The translations under genes and the position numbers were made by a program. DNA of 44,180 bases, from the NCBI GenBank assembly GCA_905235625.1, contig CAJOLX010000041.1, forward strand, positions 1 to 44,180. The letters are read 5' to 3'. The notes beneath the pieces were generated by a model. The model was not told the DNA's origin, made no database searches, and saw only the letters and a program-made list of their open reading frames with translations. This document shows, in pieces, positions 23,905 to 32,317 of this stretch. The DNA is from an uncultured Clostridia bacterium (GTDB lineage Bacteria; Bacillota; Clostridia; Oscillospirales; Acutalibacteraceae). Position 1 is the first letter of the stretch; each line of letters starts with the position of its first letter.

Positions 23905-24936
23905 TCAAACATCAAGCTTTTGCTGACCGGGCATCGGTATGCCCAGGTGAGCGTAGCCGGCGGGGGTGACGCACCTGCCTCTCGGCGTGCGGGCTATGAA
24001 TCCCGCCTGAAGGAGGAAGGGCTCGTAAACGTCTTCAATAGTTACCGTTTCCTCGCCTATTGCGGCGGCGATGGTTTCAAGGCCGACGGGGCCGCCGTTG
24101 TAATTCTTTATCATTGTGGTGAGAATAAGCCTGTCTATGGCGTCGAGCCCGAGCTCGTCAATATCCATTCTCGAGAGCGCCACCTTGGCTATTTCCTCGG
24201 TGATGTTGCCGTTGCCCATTATCTGAGCAAAGTCGCGCGTGCGCTTTAAAAATCTGTTTGCGATTCTCGGCGTGCCTCTCGAGCGCGAAGCTATTTCGGC
24301 GGCGCCTTTTTCGCTTATTTCCATATCGAGTATTCCCGCCGACCTGTTTACGATTTTCGCAAGCTCCTCGGGGGTGTACATATCGAGGCGGAATATCATG
24401 CCGAATCTGTCGCGAAGGGGAGCCGAAAGCTGACCTGCTCTCGTCGTCGCTCCGACAAGCGTGAATTTTTGAAGCTCAAGCCTTATCGACCTCGCGGAGG
24501 GGCCTTTGCCGATTATGATATCGAGCTCATTGTCTTCCATGGCGGGGTAAAGCACTTCTTCAACGGCTCTCGAAAGGCGGTGGATTTCGTCAATGAAAAG
24601 CACGTCGCCTTCACTCAAGTTCGTAAGCAGAGCGGCAAGGTCGCCCGGCTTCTCAATCGCGGGGCCGCTCGTAACTCTGAAATTAACGCCCATTTCGTTG
24701 GCGATTATGCCGGCGAGGGTCGTTTTGCCGAGGCCGGGAGGGCCGTAAAGCAGCACGTGGTCAAGAGGTTCGTTCCTCTGCTTTGCCGCCTGAATATATA
24801 CCGAAAGGTTTTCTTTCACCTTTTCCTGCCCTATGTAGTCCTCAAGCACCTTCGGGCGAAGGGAGAGCTCAATGTCGCTGTCGTCGGCGGCTGAAAACTC
24901 CGCGTCAACCAGTCGGTTTTCAAAATCCATATCCAT
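23905..24936 (-). CDS. ruvB: Holliday junction branch migration ATPase RuvB
   Basis: 343 residues. Walker [10 protein letters not shown] (65-73), Walker B FIDEIHRL (Asp116, Glu117), sensor region [19 protein letters not shown] and the C-terminal winged-helix motif [16 protein letters not shown] are all typical. It forms the hexameric motor that migrates Holliday junctions together with RuvA. ATG with AAGGAG 9 bp upstream; 13 bp after ruvA. Confidence 0.97.
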   Translation of the reverse strand: MDMDFENRLVDAEFSAADDSDIELSLRPKVLEDYIGQEKVKENLSVYIQAAKQRNEPLDHVLLYGPPGLGKTTLAGIIANEMGVNFRVTSGPAIEKPGDLAALLTNLSEGDVLFIDEIHRLSRAVEEVLYPAMEDNELDIIIGKGPSARSIRLELQKFTLVGATTRAGQLSAPLRDRFGMIFRLDMYTPEELAKIVNRSAGILDMEISEKGAAEIASRSRGTPRIANRFLKRTRDFAQIMGNGNITEEIAKVALSRMDIDELGLDAIDRLILTTMIKNYNGGPVGLETIAAAIGEETVTIEDVYEPFLLQAGFIARTPRGRCVTPAGYAHLGIPMPGQQKLDV

Positions 24937-24949
24937 GCGTCAATACTCC

Positions 24950-25558
24950 TTAAAAGTTCTTTGCAAGCAGCGCGAGAGCTTTCTTTATCATTTCTTCCGT
25001 TGAAAGGTTGCCGTCGAGCTTGCCAACCGCAACGCCCGCCTCGGTTTTTGAATATCCGAGAGAAACGAGCGCGTTGACGGCTTCTTCGCCTGCGTAAGAC
25101 GCGCTTGACTTCATTGAAGCGGCGATGTTGCCCGCAGTTTCGGACGAAAGAGATATGCCGTCCAGCTTGCCTTTGAGCTCAAGCACGATGCGCCCCGCTA
25201 TTTTGCCGCCCACGCCCTGCGCGGCGGTTATCGCCTTCGCGTCTTCGCTCGCAACGGCGAGAGCGAGAGCGTCGGGGGTGAGCGCCGAGAGAATGGCTAT
25301 CGCCGCTTTGGGGCCCACTCCGGATATCCCCGTAAGCAGCTTAAAGCATTCGAGCTCGTTCTTTTCGTAAAAGCCGAAAAGGTCAAGAGCGTCTTCTCTT
25401 ACGCTCAGATACGTGTATAAAGTTTGCGTTGAACCGACGGCGGAGCATTTTCTTAACGTGTTTGCGCTTGCCGTTAAGCTGAACGCAACTCCGCCGCAGT
25501 CAAGAGCGACCGTGTTTTCGTCGGCAAAAACGACTTTGCCGGTGAGACTGTAAAACAT
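24950..25558 (-). CDS. ruvA: Holliday junction DNA-binding protein RuvA
   Basis: 202 residues. N-terminal OB-fold (MFYSLTGKVVFADENTVALD), then tandem helix-hairpin-helix motifs (LLTGISGVGPKAAIAILS and AAQGVGGKIAGRIVLELKGKL), then a flexible acidic linker and domain III (SLGYSKTEAGVAVGKL) that contacts RuvB. It tetramerises on four-way junctions. ATG preceded by AAAGGATAAA and 7 bp after ruvC. Confidence 0.95.
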   Translation of the reverse strand: MFYSLTGKVVFADENTVALDCGGVAFSLTASANTLRKCSAVGSTQTLYTYLSVREDALDLFGFYEKNELECFKLLTGISGVGPKAAIAILSALTPDALALAVASEDAKAITAAQGVGGKIAGRIVLELKGKLDGISLSSETAGNIAASMKSSASYAGEEAVNALVSLGYSKTEAGVAVGKLDGNLSTEEMIKKALALLAKNF

Positions 25559-25565
25559 AAGTGCT

Positions 25566-26063
25566 TTATCCTTTCATGATTTTGCCGAGAGCAGAGCCCG
25601 CGCTGTGGCAGTGACAAATTGCCATGGCGAGAGCGTCGGCGGCGTCATCGGGTTTGGGGATTTTTTCGAGATTGAGAAGCAGCCTTGTCATTTCCTGCAC
25701 CTGCTTCTTTTCGGCTCTGCCGTAGCCCACGACGCTCTGCTTCACCTGCAGGGGAGTGTATTCGTAAATCGGCAGGCCGTTTTTTTGAGCGGCGAGTATC
25801 AGCACGCCTCTTGCCTGAGCAACGTCGATAGCCGTTTTTTGGTTGGTGTTGAAAAACAGCTTTTCCATTGCGACGCATTCGGGCTTGTATTTCTCAATGA
25901 GAGCGCAGGCGTCGTCGTAGATTTTTTCGATCCTCTCGTTAAACGGCGTTTTTGCCTCGGTGAGTATTGCTCCGTAATGCAGGGGCTTGAATTTATTGTT
26001 TACGTATTCCACAACTCCGGTGCCGACTATGGCGTATCCGGGGTCTATGCCGAGAACTATCAT
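25566..26063 (-). CDS. ruvC: Crossover junction endonuclease RuvC
   Basis: 165 residues. The catalytic acidic residues of the RNase H-like fold are present: Asp7 (LGIDPGYAIVG), Glu67 (VAMEKLFF), Asp140 and Asp143 (PDDAADALAMAICH). It nicks Holliday junctions symmetrically after RuvAB. The start overlaps the der stop by 4 bp. With ruvA and ruvB directly downstream, the full resolvasome is in one operon. Confidence 0.96.
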   Translation of the reverse strand: MIVLGIDPGYAIVGTGVVEYVNNKFKPLHYGAILTEAKTPFNERIEKIYDDACALIEKYKPECVAMEKLFFNTNQKTAIDVAQARGVLILAAQKNGLPIYEYTPLQVKQSVVGYGRAEKKQVQEMTRLLLNLEKIPKPDDAADALAMAICHCHSAGSALGKIMKG

Positions 26064-27391
26064 TTCTTGTTTGACTCTCTTTCTCTTATTACGAGCCTTG
26101 TGGGAGTGCCCTCAAGCCCGAAAACCTCTCTTATGCGGTTGTCGATGTATCTTTGATAGCTGTAGTGAAACAGCTCGGCGCTGTTTACGAAGCAGACGAA
26201 TGTCGGCGGGCGGGTGGAGGCCTGGGTCATGTAATATATCTTCAGGCGCCTGCCCTTGTCCGTGGGCGGCTGAACTCTTGCCGTCGCGTCGGCGAGCACT
26301 TCGTTCAGCTTGCCGGTGGATATTCTCATCGCGTTTTGAGTGTCAACGAATTTAATCAGCTCAAAGAGCCTGTCGAGCCTTAAGCCCTCTTTGGCTGAGA
26401 TGAAAATTATCGGCGCGTAGGACATAAAGGAAAAATCGTTCATCAGCTTTTTTCTCTCTTTGTCCATGGTCTTGCCGTCTTTTTCAACGGCGTCCCATTT
26501 GTTTACCGCTATTATGCATCCCTTGCCCATTTCGTGAGCAATGCCTGCAACCTTTGAATCCTGCTCGGTGAAGCCTTCCGTCGCGTCAATCATAATCACG
26601 CACACCTGAGCGCGCTCAACAGCCATTCTCGCTCTTATGACGGAATATTTCTCTATCTGGTCGTAAACCTTGCTCTTGCGGCGAAGGCCGGCGGTGTCAA
26701 TGAACACAAACTTGCCGTATTCGTTTTCGACTATCGAGTCCGTTGCGTCTCTGGTGGTGCCGGCAATGTCGGAAACTATCATTCTGTTTTCGCCGAGCAC
26801 TGCGTTTACGAGCGACGACTTGCCGACGTTGGGCTTGCCTATGACGGCAACCTTTATGTAGCTGTCTTCGTCTTCGCCCGCTTCTTCTTCGTCTGCGGGC
26901 AGATAAGATATGATTTTGTCAAGCAAATCTCCCGTGCCGTGGCCGTGAACGGACGAAACCGCAAACGGCTCGCCGAGGCCGAGATTATAAAATTCGTAAA
27001 AATCAGGCGGCAGCTCTCCTACGGAGTCGCACTTGTTAACGGCGAGAATTACGGGCTTGCCGCTCTTTCTGAGCATGGAAGCCACTTCAACGTCCGTTGC
27101 AACCACTCCCGAGCGTATGTCAGTAACGAGCACGGTAACGTCTGCGGAGTCTATGGCAAGCTGAGCCTGCCTTTTCATCTGCTTTAAGATTATGTCTTCG
27201 CTTTCGGGCTCGATGCCGCCGGTGTCGATGAGCATAAATCTGTGATTAAGCCATTCGCACTCGCCGTATATTCTGTCTCTCGTAACGCCGGGCGTATCGT
27301 CAACTATCGCAGTTCTCACACCGGTGAGCTTGTTAAACAGCGTTGACTTGCCGACGTTAGGTCTGCCTACTATGGCAACTACTCCTGCCAT
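26060..27391 (-). CDS. der: Ribosome-assembly GTPase Der (EngA)
   Basis: 443 residues from the ATG at 27389-27391, chosen because GGAGGAT lies 6 bp upstream; a TTG 12 bp further up would overlap that site. Two tandem Era-like GTPase domains: first G1 GRPNVGKST with DTPGVTRD and NKCD, second G1 GKPNVGKSS with DIAGTTRD and NKWD. A KH-like C-terminal domain follows (from about residue 355). Der acts in 50S subunit maturation. Followed by ruvC with a 4-bp overlap, preceded by the DUF512 gene with a 1-bp gap. Confidence 0.96.
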   Translation of the reverse strand: MAGVVAIVGRPNVGKSTLFNKLTGVRTAIVDDTPGVTRDRIYGECEWLNHRFMLIDTGGIEPESEDIILKQMKRQAQLAIDSADVTVLVTDIRSGVVATDVEVASMLRKSGKPVILAVNKCDSVGELPPDFYEFYNLGLGEPFAVSSVHGHGTGDLLDKIISYLPADEEEAGEDEDSYIKVAVIGKPNVGKSSLVNAVLGENRMIVSDIAGTTRDATDSIVENEYGKFVFIDTAGLRRKSKVYDQIEKYSVIRARMAVERAQVCVIMIDATEGFTEQDSKVAGIAHEMGKGCIIAVNKWDAVEKDGKTMDKERKKLMNDFSFMSYAPIIFISAKEGLRLDRLFELIKFVDTQNAMRISTGKLNEVLADATARVQPPTDKGRRLKIYYMTQASTRPPTFVCFVNSAELFHYSYQRYIDNRIREVFGLEGTPTRLVIRERESNKK

Positions 27392-27392
27392 T

Positions 27393-28694
27393 TTATCCTC
27401 CAATCATTGCGCGGAGAAGGTCCGCTCCCGAGTTTCCGTTTTGCGTTATCCTCGCTCCGAGCTTTTCCCCGAGCTCTTCGACCGTCATGCTGTCGATAAA
27501 CATATCTCCTTCGCTTCTCAGGCAGTTAGGAGGTATGATGAGCTCTTCTCCTATGTCTTTGTCTTTAACCGATTCAAATATATCCGAGCCCGAAATAAGG
27601 CCCGATACCGTTACGCTTTCTCCGAAAAGGTTGTTTACAACGGGCACCGCTTCTATTTCGAGCCCGCTTATTTTTTTGCGGGCGAGAGAGCAAAGCTCGC
27701 TCATGAGCGGATAAGCCGCCGTGCCCGTAACTAAAGTCGCTTTGCGCTTCTTTTCAGTAACGCCGCACGAAGAGAGCGCCTCGATGAATTCGCTTTTAAG
27801 CAGCGCCCACATTCCCACGCCGTTATCAAGCTGCGGAAAGTCGTCGTAATATTCGCAGGGCGGTATTTCTCTTTCCGCAATAAGATAAAATTCGTCCGAC
27901 GCGTAGGCGATTTTGACAGAGTGCTCTTTTTTGAATTCTTCGTTCAGCCTGTCTATCGTGTCTATTACTTTTGCCGCGCTCTCTTTGCCGTAAGGCTCGA
28001 GCGGGCAAAGACCGCTTCTGTGCTTTGTGAGCCCCACCGGCACGCAGGCTATGCTGCCCATCGCCGGGTAATATTCAAACAGCTTTCTCAGAGAGTATTC
28101 AAGCTCGTCGCCGTCGTTAATGCCGGGGCAGAGAACGAGCTGCGAGTTTATCGTGAGCCCGGCGTCCGCAAAACGCTTTAAGTATTTGAGCGATTCGCCC
28201 GAGCGGGGGTTTGCCATCATTTTAACTCTCAGCTCCGGGTTCATCGTGTGAACGGAAATGTTTATGGGGCTTATGCGCATTTTTATGAGCCTTTCAACCT
28301 CTTCGTCGTCAAGGTTAGTCAGCGTGACATAGTTGCCGAAGAGAAAAGAGAGGCGGTCGTCGTCGTCCTTAAAATAAAGGCTGTCGCGCATGCCCTCGGG
28401 AAGCTGGTCGACGAAGCAGAATATGCACTTGTTTTTGCAGGAATGCTGCCTGTCCATAAGGTAGGTCTCAAAATCGAGGCCCACGTCTTCGCCCTCTTCT
28501 TTTTTGACGGTGAAGCTCTTTTTGCGCCCGCCCTTAAGAAAAGAAAGCTTTACCTTCTTTTCCGTCATGTAGAAGCGGTAGTCGAGCACGTCTTTAATGT
28601 CATTTCCGTTAACGGCAAGAAGCGTGTCGCCCGGCTTTATTCCCTTTTTATCGCATACGCTGCCCGGCTCAACACGGGCTATTTTTACCGACAC
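27393..28694 (-). CDS. DUF512-family radical SAM-like protein with N-terminal PDZ
   Basis: 433 residues. A PDZ-like N-terminus (VEPGSVCDKKGIKPGDTLLA, about 8-60) precedes a Cys cluster Cys86-x3-Cys90-x2-Cys93 (CKNKCIFCFVDQ), a 4Fe-4S radical SAM-type motif. Then come NISVHTMNPELR and LVLCPGINDG, and a C-terminal domain with LVTGTAAYPL. This order matches the TIGR03279/DUF512 proteins of Firmicutes, often found beside der. Substrate unknown. Start is a GTG at 28692-28694 with AGGTGG upstream. It is the first gene of the long minus-strand run. Confidence 0.8.
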   Translation of the reverse strand: MSVKIARVEPGSVCDKKGIKPGDTLLAVNGNDIKDVLDYRFYMTEKKVKLSFLKGGRKKSFTVKKEEGEDVGLDFETYLMDRQHSCKNKCIFCFVDQLPEGMRDSLYFKDDDDRLSFLFGNYVTLTNLDDEEVERLIKMRISPINISVHTMNPELRVKMMANPRSGESLKYLKRFADAGLTINSQLVLCPGINDGDELEYSLRKLFEYYPAMGSIACVPVGLTKHRSGLCPLEPYGKESAAKVIDTIDRLNEEFKKEHSVKIAYASDEFYLIAEREIPPCEYYDDFPQLDNGVGMWALLKSEFIEALSSCGVTEKKRKATLVTGTAAYPLMSELCSLARKKISGLEIEAVPVVNNLFGESVTVSGLISGSDIFESVKDKDIGEELIIPPNCLRSEGDMFIDSMTVEELGEKLGARITQNGNSGADLLRAMIGG

Positions 28695-28736
28695 GTTTCC
28701 ACCTGCCCATACTTCCTCATTCTACAGTTGCTAAAC

Positions 28737-28745
28737 AGTATAACA
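28737..28745 (-). promoter_or_regulatory. Extended -10 promoter for the long minus-strand gene run
   Basis: On the minus strand TGT-TATACT (TATACT at 28737-28742) forms an extended -10. The matching -35 position is T-rich and poor. It is the best promoter in the gap between the DUF512 gene and the divergent rsmD, and would give a leader of about 35 nt before the GTG start. Confidence 0.45.
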
Positions 28746-28814
28746 CACCGTCGTGAAAAAAGAAACATATTTTGTAAAAATATTATTAAATATTTATGTC
28801 AGCGGTCAAAGCAC

Positions 28815-28844
28815 TTGACGAAACCTTGAAACGGGTGATAAAAT
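28815..28844 (+). promoter_or_regulatory. Candidate promoter of the rsmD-coaD operon
   Basis: TTGACG (28815-28820), 18 bp, TAAAAT (28839-28844). A TATAAT directly overlaps downstream at 28844-28849 but has no -35 at normal distance. Leader of about 60 nt to the rsmD ATG. Confidence 0.45.
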
Positions 28845-28912
28845 ATAATGACTGTTTTAAGTTTAATCTGCGATAGTGCGCTTTGAAAAATATTGATACG
28901 GAGGCTCAGGCT

Positions 28913-29449
28913 ATGAGAGTTATTACGGGTATCGCAAGAGGCATGAGCTTAAAAACTCTTGAGGGCGAAAACACGAGGCCCACTTCCGAAAAAGTCAAAG
29001 AGGCGATTTTCAGCGCCGTCCAATTTGAAATAGAGGGCAGGAGAGTGCTCGACCTTTTCGCGGGCTCCGGTCAGATGGGCATAGAGGCTCTCTCGCGCGG
29101 AGCGGCTTCGGCGGTTTTTGTTGACAGAGACAAGGGCGCCATAGAAATCATAAAAGAAAATATTGCGAAAACGAGGTTTGAAGACGAGTCCGAAGTGGTG
29201 CAGATGGATTATCTCTCATTTCTCAGAATGAATACGAGGACCTTTGACATCGTGTTTCTCGACCCGCCCTACGCCGCCGGCTACCTCGAAAAAGCGCTCG
29301 ATTTTTGCGGGCAGTTCATCGCCGCGGGAGGAATAGCCGTCTGCGAGCATTCGGCTGAGCAGACTCTTCCCGAAGAAGCGGGAAATTTAAAGCTTTACAG
29401 AAAATACAATTACGGCAAAACGTCTGTCACAATATACAGAAAGGATTGA
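28913..29449 (+). CDS. rsmD: 16S rRNA (guanine(966)-N2)-methyltransferase RsmD
   Basis: 178 residues from the ATG at 28913, which has GGAGG about 8 bp upstream; a TTG 30 bp earlier is in frame but lacks a site. The N-terminus MRVITGIARG followed by TRPTSEKVKEAIFS is diagnostic of RsmD. VLDLFAGSGQMGIEALSRGA binds SAM, and DPPY (117-120) is the catalytic motif for N2 methylation. First gene of a four-gene operon; 6 bp before coaD, a very common pairing. Confidence 0.94.
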   Translation: MRVITGIARGMSLKTLEGENTRPTSEKVKEAIFSAVQFEIEGRRVLDLFAGSGQMGIEALSRGAASAVFVDRDKGAIEIIKENIAKTRFEDESEVVQMDYLSFLRMNTRTFDIVFLDPPYAAGYLEKALDFCGQFIAAGGIAVCEHSAEQTLPEEAGNLKLYRKYNYGKTSVTIYRKD

Positions 29450-29455
29450 CCGAAA

Positions 29456-29953
29456 ATGAAAACAGCCATTTGCCCCGGCTCCTTTGACCCGGTAACGAAC
29501 GGCCACGTTGACATAATCAGAAGAGCGTCAAAAATTTTTGACAAGGTTATCGTGGTCGTTATGATAAATTCAAACAAAACCAACGCTTATTTCACCGCCG
29601 CCGAGAGAGTGGACCTTATAAAAAGGAGCATTCCCGACGTTGAAAACGCCGAGGTTGAGATGTACGGCGGTCTGCTTGCCCGCTACGCAGCCGAAAAAAA
29701 TGCCTGCGCCATAGTGAAAGGCCTCCGGGCTGTGTCGGACTTTGAATATGAGTTTCAGCAGGCGCTCACAAACAAAAGGCTCAATCCCGAAATCGAAACC
29801 GTGTTCATGACCACCGAGGCGGACAATATGTTCCTCTCCTCAAGCGTTGTAAAGCAGGTGTGCGAATTCGGCGGAGACATCAGCGGATTTGTGCCCGAAG
29901 AAATACACGACGACATAGTTAAAAGAATAATCGAAAGGAAGCGAAGCGAATGA
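29456..29953 (+). CDS. coaD: Phosphopantetheine adenylyltransferase CoaD
   Basis: 165 residues, family standard. The nucleotidyltransferase motif PGSFDPVTNGH with His17 is at 7-17; KGLRAVSDFEYEFQQALTN and MFLSSSVVKQV are the pantetheine- and ATP-binding segments. It makes dephospho-CoA from 4'-phosphopantetheine and ATP in coenzyme A synthesis. The stop overlaps the start of the coiled-coil gene by 4 bp. Confidence 0.96.
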   Translation: MKTAICPGSFDPVTNGHVDIIRRASKIFDKVIVVVMINSNKTNAYFTAAERVDLIKRSIPDVENAEVEMYGGLLARYAAEKNACAIVKGLRAVSDFEYEFQQALTNKRLNPEIETVFMTTEADNMFLSSSVVKQVCEFGGDISGFVPEEIHDDIVKRIIERKRSE

Positions 29954-30762
29954 ATACAGACCAGCTTTTAAACCAAATCGACGACATAATCGAATCCGGC
30001 TCAAAAACGATGAGAGGCAAGGTTGCCGTTGACGCCGAAGCCATAAGGTCGGCGCTCGACGAGATAAGAGCGGGCCTGCCCGACGAAATATCGCAGGCAA
30101 AGCTCATAGTTGCCGACAGAAACAATATTTTGGCAAAGGCAAAGCGCGAGGCGGTTGACGTTGTCACCCAGGCTCAGGAAAAATCAAGAGCTCTCGTATC
30201 TGCCGCGGAAGACAAGGTGCGCACTCTCGTCGTTAAGACCGAGGATTATTGCAAAAACAAGGTTGCCGAGGCGGAAGCGCAGGCGGGTCAGATAGTCAGC
30301 GATGCTTCAAACGAGGCGGACGAAATAAAGGCAAACGCCGCTTCTCAGGCGGAGATGCTCATCGACTCGAGCAACATCGTAATCGAGGCAAAAGCCAAGG
30401 CGGATAAGCTTTCTGCCGACGCCGTGGCGGCTGCGCAAAGCGCCATTGACAACGCGAATATTCAAACGGCAACCATGGTTGCCGCCGCAAACGAGCAGTT
30501 TGATTACAGAACGAAGCAGGCTGACGAAGAGGCCGCCGCAATAGTTGCAAAAGCCAACAAATGGGCTGCCGAAATACGCGCTTCTTCAATGGAATTTATA
30601 GACAGCATTATGAATTCCGCCGACGAGGCTGTTGCCGCCGCTCTTAACGAAATACAATCCGCGAGAAACAATATGAGAAGCATAGCGACCGAAGCGGAAG
30701 CGGCTCAGGTTGCTCAGAGCGACGACTCCGATTTTGATTTTATAGATGAAATAGAGGGCTGA
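29950..30762 (+). CDS. Ala/Glu-rich coiled-coil protein, function unknown
   Basis: 270 residues. There is no signal peptide or membrane helix. From about residue 50 to 250 the sequence is a nearly uninterrupted heptad-like Ala/Lys/Glu helix (for example AKAKREAVDVVTQAQEKSRA), resembling the stalk of ATP synthase subunit b or DivIVA-type filaments. The C-terminus DDSDFDFIDEIEG is strongly acidic. Such proteins next to coaD in Clostridia are often labelled ATPase or ATP synthase-like only because of the coiled coil; there is no nucleotide-binding motif here. It is translationally coupled to coaD, so its expression is tied to CoA synthesis. A scaffold or cell-division role is possible but unproved. 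Confidence 0.7.
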   Translation: MNTDQLLNQIDDIIESGSKTMRGKVAVDAEAIRSALDEIRAGLPDEISQAKLIVADRNNILAKAKREAVDVVTQAQEKSRALVSAAEDKVRTLVVKTEDYCKNKVAEAEAQAGQIVSDASNEADEIKANAASQAEMLIDSSNIVIEAKAKADKLSADAVAAAQSAIDNANIQTATMVAAANEQFDYRTKQADEEAAAIVAKANKWAAEIRASSMEFIDSIMNSADEAVAAALNEIQSARNNMRSIATEAEAAQVAQSDDSDFDFIDEIEG

Positions 30763-30791
30763 AATCGCCCCGAAAAATTTAAGGATATTTT

Positions 30792-31574
30792 ATGAGCGGA
30801 ATATTTGACAAAACGAAATATTTCATAATAGATATGGACGGAACCTTCTATCTGAGCGGAAATCTGATAGAAGGCTCCGTGGATTTCATAAACAGGCTCA
30901 AGGAAACGGGCAGAGATTATTATTTTTTCACCAACAATTCGTCAAATAACGTTGAGGTGTGCCTCTCAAAGCTTGCCTCAATGGGCTTTAACACGACCGA
31001 GGATAAAATAATAGTTTCGTCGCACGTTGCCGCCGCCTACATTAACAAAAATTATCCGGGCAAAAAAGTTTATCTGCTCGGCAACGACAGGCTTAAAGCG
31101 GATATTGAAAAGGCGGGCATTTCTCTCGTTGAGGAAGACCCCGACATTGTGCTGCTCGGCTTTGACACCACTTTAACATACGAAAAAATAAGAAAAGCGG
31201 CTCGCTTTATCTATAACGGCGCCGTATATCTCGCCACTCATCCCGACGTTAACTGCCCCACGGCGGACGGCTTTAAGCCCGACACGGGCGCGATGATAGA
31301 GATGTTTGCCGAGTCTGCCGGCAGGCGGCCGACGGTGCTCGGAAAGCCGATGACTCCGACGGTCGATTACATCACCGATAAGCTCGGCTGCGAAAGGGAC
31401 GAAATAGCCTTTGTGGGCGACAGGCTCGAAACCGACATTGCGATAGGCATGCGCCACTCAATACCCTGCGCGCTCGTTTACACGGGAGTTACCACCCCCG
31501 AAATGTACGCGAAGTCCGACATAAGAGCCGACGTTGACGTGAAGGATTTAAAAACTTTATCGGAATATCTTTAA
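30792..31574 (+). CDS. HAD-IIA family phosphatase (NagD-like)
   Basis: 260 residues. Motif I FIIDMDGTFYLSG holds nucleophile Asp14 and Asp16; motif II is FFTNNSSNN; the C2-type cap lies between; motif III Lys is in TVLGKPMTP; motif IV is FVGDRLETDIAIG. This order marks the NagD/AraL subgroup, which dephosphorylates small phosphorylated metabolites such as sugar phosphates or nucleotides. TAAGGA lies about 10 bp before the ATG. Last gene of the rsmD operon; no strong terminator follows in the about 60 bp before the next promoter. Confidence 0.88.
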   Translation: MSGIFDKTKYFIIDMDGTFYLSGNLIEGSVDFINRLKETGRDYYFFTNNSSNNVEVCLSKLASMGFNTTEDKIIVSSHVAAAYINKNYPGKKVYLLGNDRLKADIEKAGISLVEEDPDIVLLGFDTTLTYEKIRKAARFIYNGAVYLATHPDVNCPTADGFKPDTGAMIEMFAESAGRRPTVLGKPMTPTVDYITDKLGCERDEIAFVGDRLETDIAIGMRHSIPCALVYTGVTTPEMYAKSDIRADVDVKDLKTLSEYL

Positions 31575-31631
31575 AAACGTTATAAACTTACCAATGTAAA
31601 AATGTAAGCCTCCTAAAGTAATGACAATGTA

Positions 31632-31660
31632 TTGACATATCATACTGAAAGATATATAAT
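31632..31660 (+). promoter_or_regulatory. Consensus promoter of the antitoxin gene, with inverted repeat
   Basis: TTGACA (31632-31637), 17 bp, TATAAT (31655-31660), a perfect sigma-A consensus. The inverted repeat ATATC (31637-31641)/GATAT (31651-31655) lies between the boxes and could be the antitoxin's own operator. AGGAGG at 31667-31672 is an ideal ribosome binding site for the ATG at 31681. Confidence 0.85.
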
Positions 31661-31680
31661 CTTCATAGGAGGTAGATATT

Positions 31681-32001
31681 ATGAGTAATCTTTCAGTTGC
31701 AAATTCACCTAAAACTTCAACGTTTCAGATGAGAATAAATCCCGAAATAAAAGAGACGGTTGAAGAAATATATGCCCGCTGCGGCATGTCTTTAACCGAC
31801 GCAATCAATATTTTTATTCAGCAATCTATCAACGTTGAGGGAATGCCGCTTATAGTGACCCAAAACAGCAAAGACGCAATCAAAGCGCAGGCAATTCAGA
31901 TACTTATGAGCGAAATAAAAAAAGGTGAAGATTCCGCTTCTTCCGATTCGGAGTATATTTCGGAATCCGATATTCTTACCGAATTCGGAGTTGAAGTATG
32001 A
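31681..32001 (+). CDS. RelB/DinJ-family antitoxin
   Basis: 106 residues. The N-terminal ribbon-helix-helix is clear: TFQMRINPEIKETVEEIYARCGMSLTDAINIF (about 15-46), matching the RelB/DinJ pattern (strand, helix, G(M/L)(S/T)-x-(S/T)-A helix). The rest (about 50-106) is helical and acidic and would wrap a RelE-type toxin. RelB/DinJ proteins neutralise the mRNA interferase and repress their own promoter. Here the cognate toxin frame, overlapping the stop by ATGA, is broken after 30 codons, so the antitoxin is orphaned. It may act in trans on other toxins or as a lone regulator. Confidence 0.85.
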   Translation: MSNLSVANSPKTSTFQMRINPEIKETVEEIYARCGMSLTDAINIFIQQSINVEGMPLIVTQNSKDAIKAQAIQILMSEIKKGEDSASSDSEYISESDILTEFGVEV

Positions 32002-32090
32002 AAATTGTTTACACGCCGCAGGCAAAACAGGATTTATTTTTATTTCAAACAACTTTTTCAAAAAACAAAGAGGTACCCGCCGGAGAATAA
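31998..32090 (+). pseudogene. Truncated RelE/YafQ-type toxin remnant
   Basis: The ATG at 31998 overlaps the antitoxin stop as in intact toxin-antitoxin pairs. The first 13 codons give MKIVYTPQAKQDL, a typical RelE/Txe-type start (strand followed by helix). The frame then becomes low-complexity and runs into a hairpin, stopping at TAA 32088-32090 after 30 codons; normal toxins have about 85-105. None of the RelE-type catalytic residues remain. A deletion downstream of codon about 13 is the simplest explanation. Confidence 0.7.
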
Positions 32091-32105
32091 GCGGATACCT
32101 CTTTG
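32059..32105 (-). terminator. Hairpin with minus-strand T-run at the toxin remnant
   Basis: CAAAGAGGTACCCGC (32066-32080), loop CGGAGAATAA, GCGGATACCTCTTTG (32091-32105): a 15-bp stem with one mismatch. On the minus strand it is followed by a T-run (A-run at 32059-32065 on plus). There is no minus-strand gene just to the right, so it may be left over from a rearrangement, or act for plus-strand transcription as a simple hairpin. Confidence 0.55.
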
Positions 32106-32247
32106 CTGTATGATGAATCGGAATAAGGATTGGGCAAATTTAAGATTTTTTTCTCTTCACACCTATCAGTGAGCATATATCTCCGGTTTGTTGCATGAAA
32201 ATCAAAAAAATTTTTAAATGTGACGCAATAACTTGCACTTTGTACAA

Positions 32248-32277
32248 TTGACACCGTATATGATTATATGATAAAAT
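32248..32277 (+). promoter_or_regulatory. Promoter of the membrane-protein pair
   Basis: TTGACA (32248-32253), 18 bp, TAAAAT (32272-32277). Transcription would start near 32284, giving a leader of about 65 nt. The about 150 bp before this promoter (32106-32247) show no gene or repeat that I can recognise. Confidence 0.6.
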
Positions 32278-32317
32278 AAACGGGAATTGCGGCATTGATT
32301 TATTTAATGCGGCAAAA

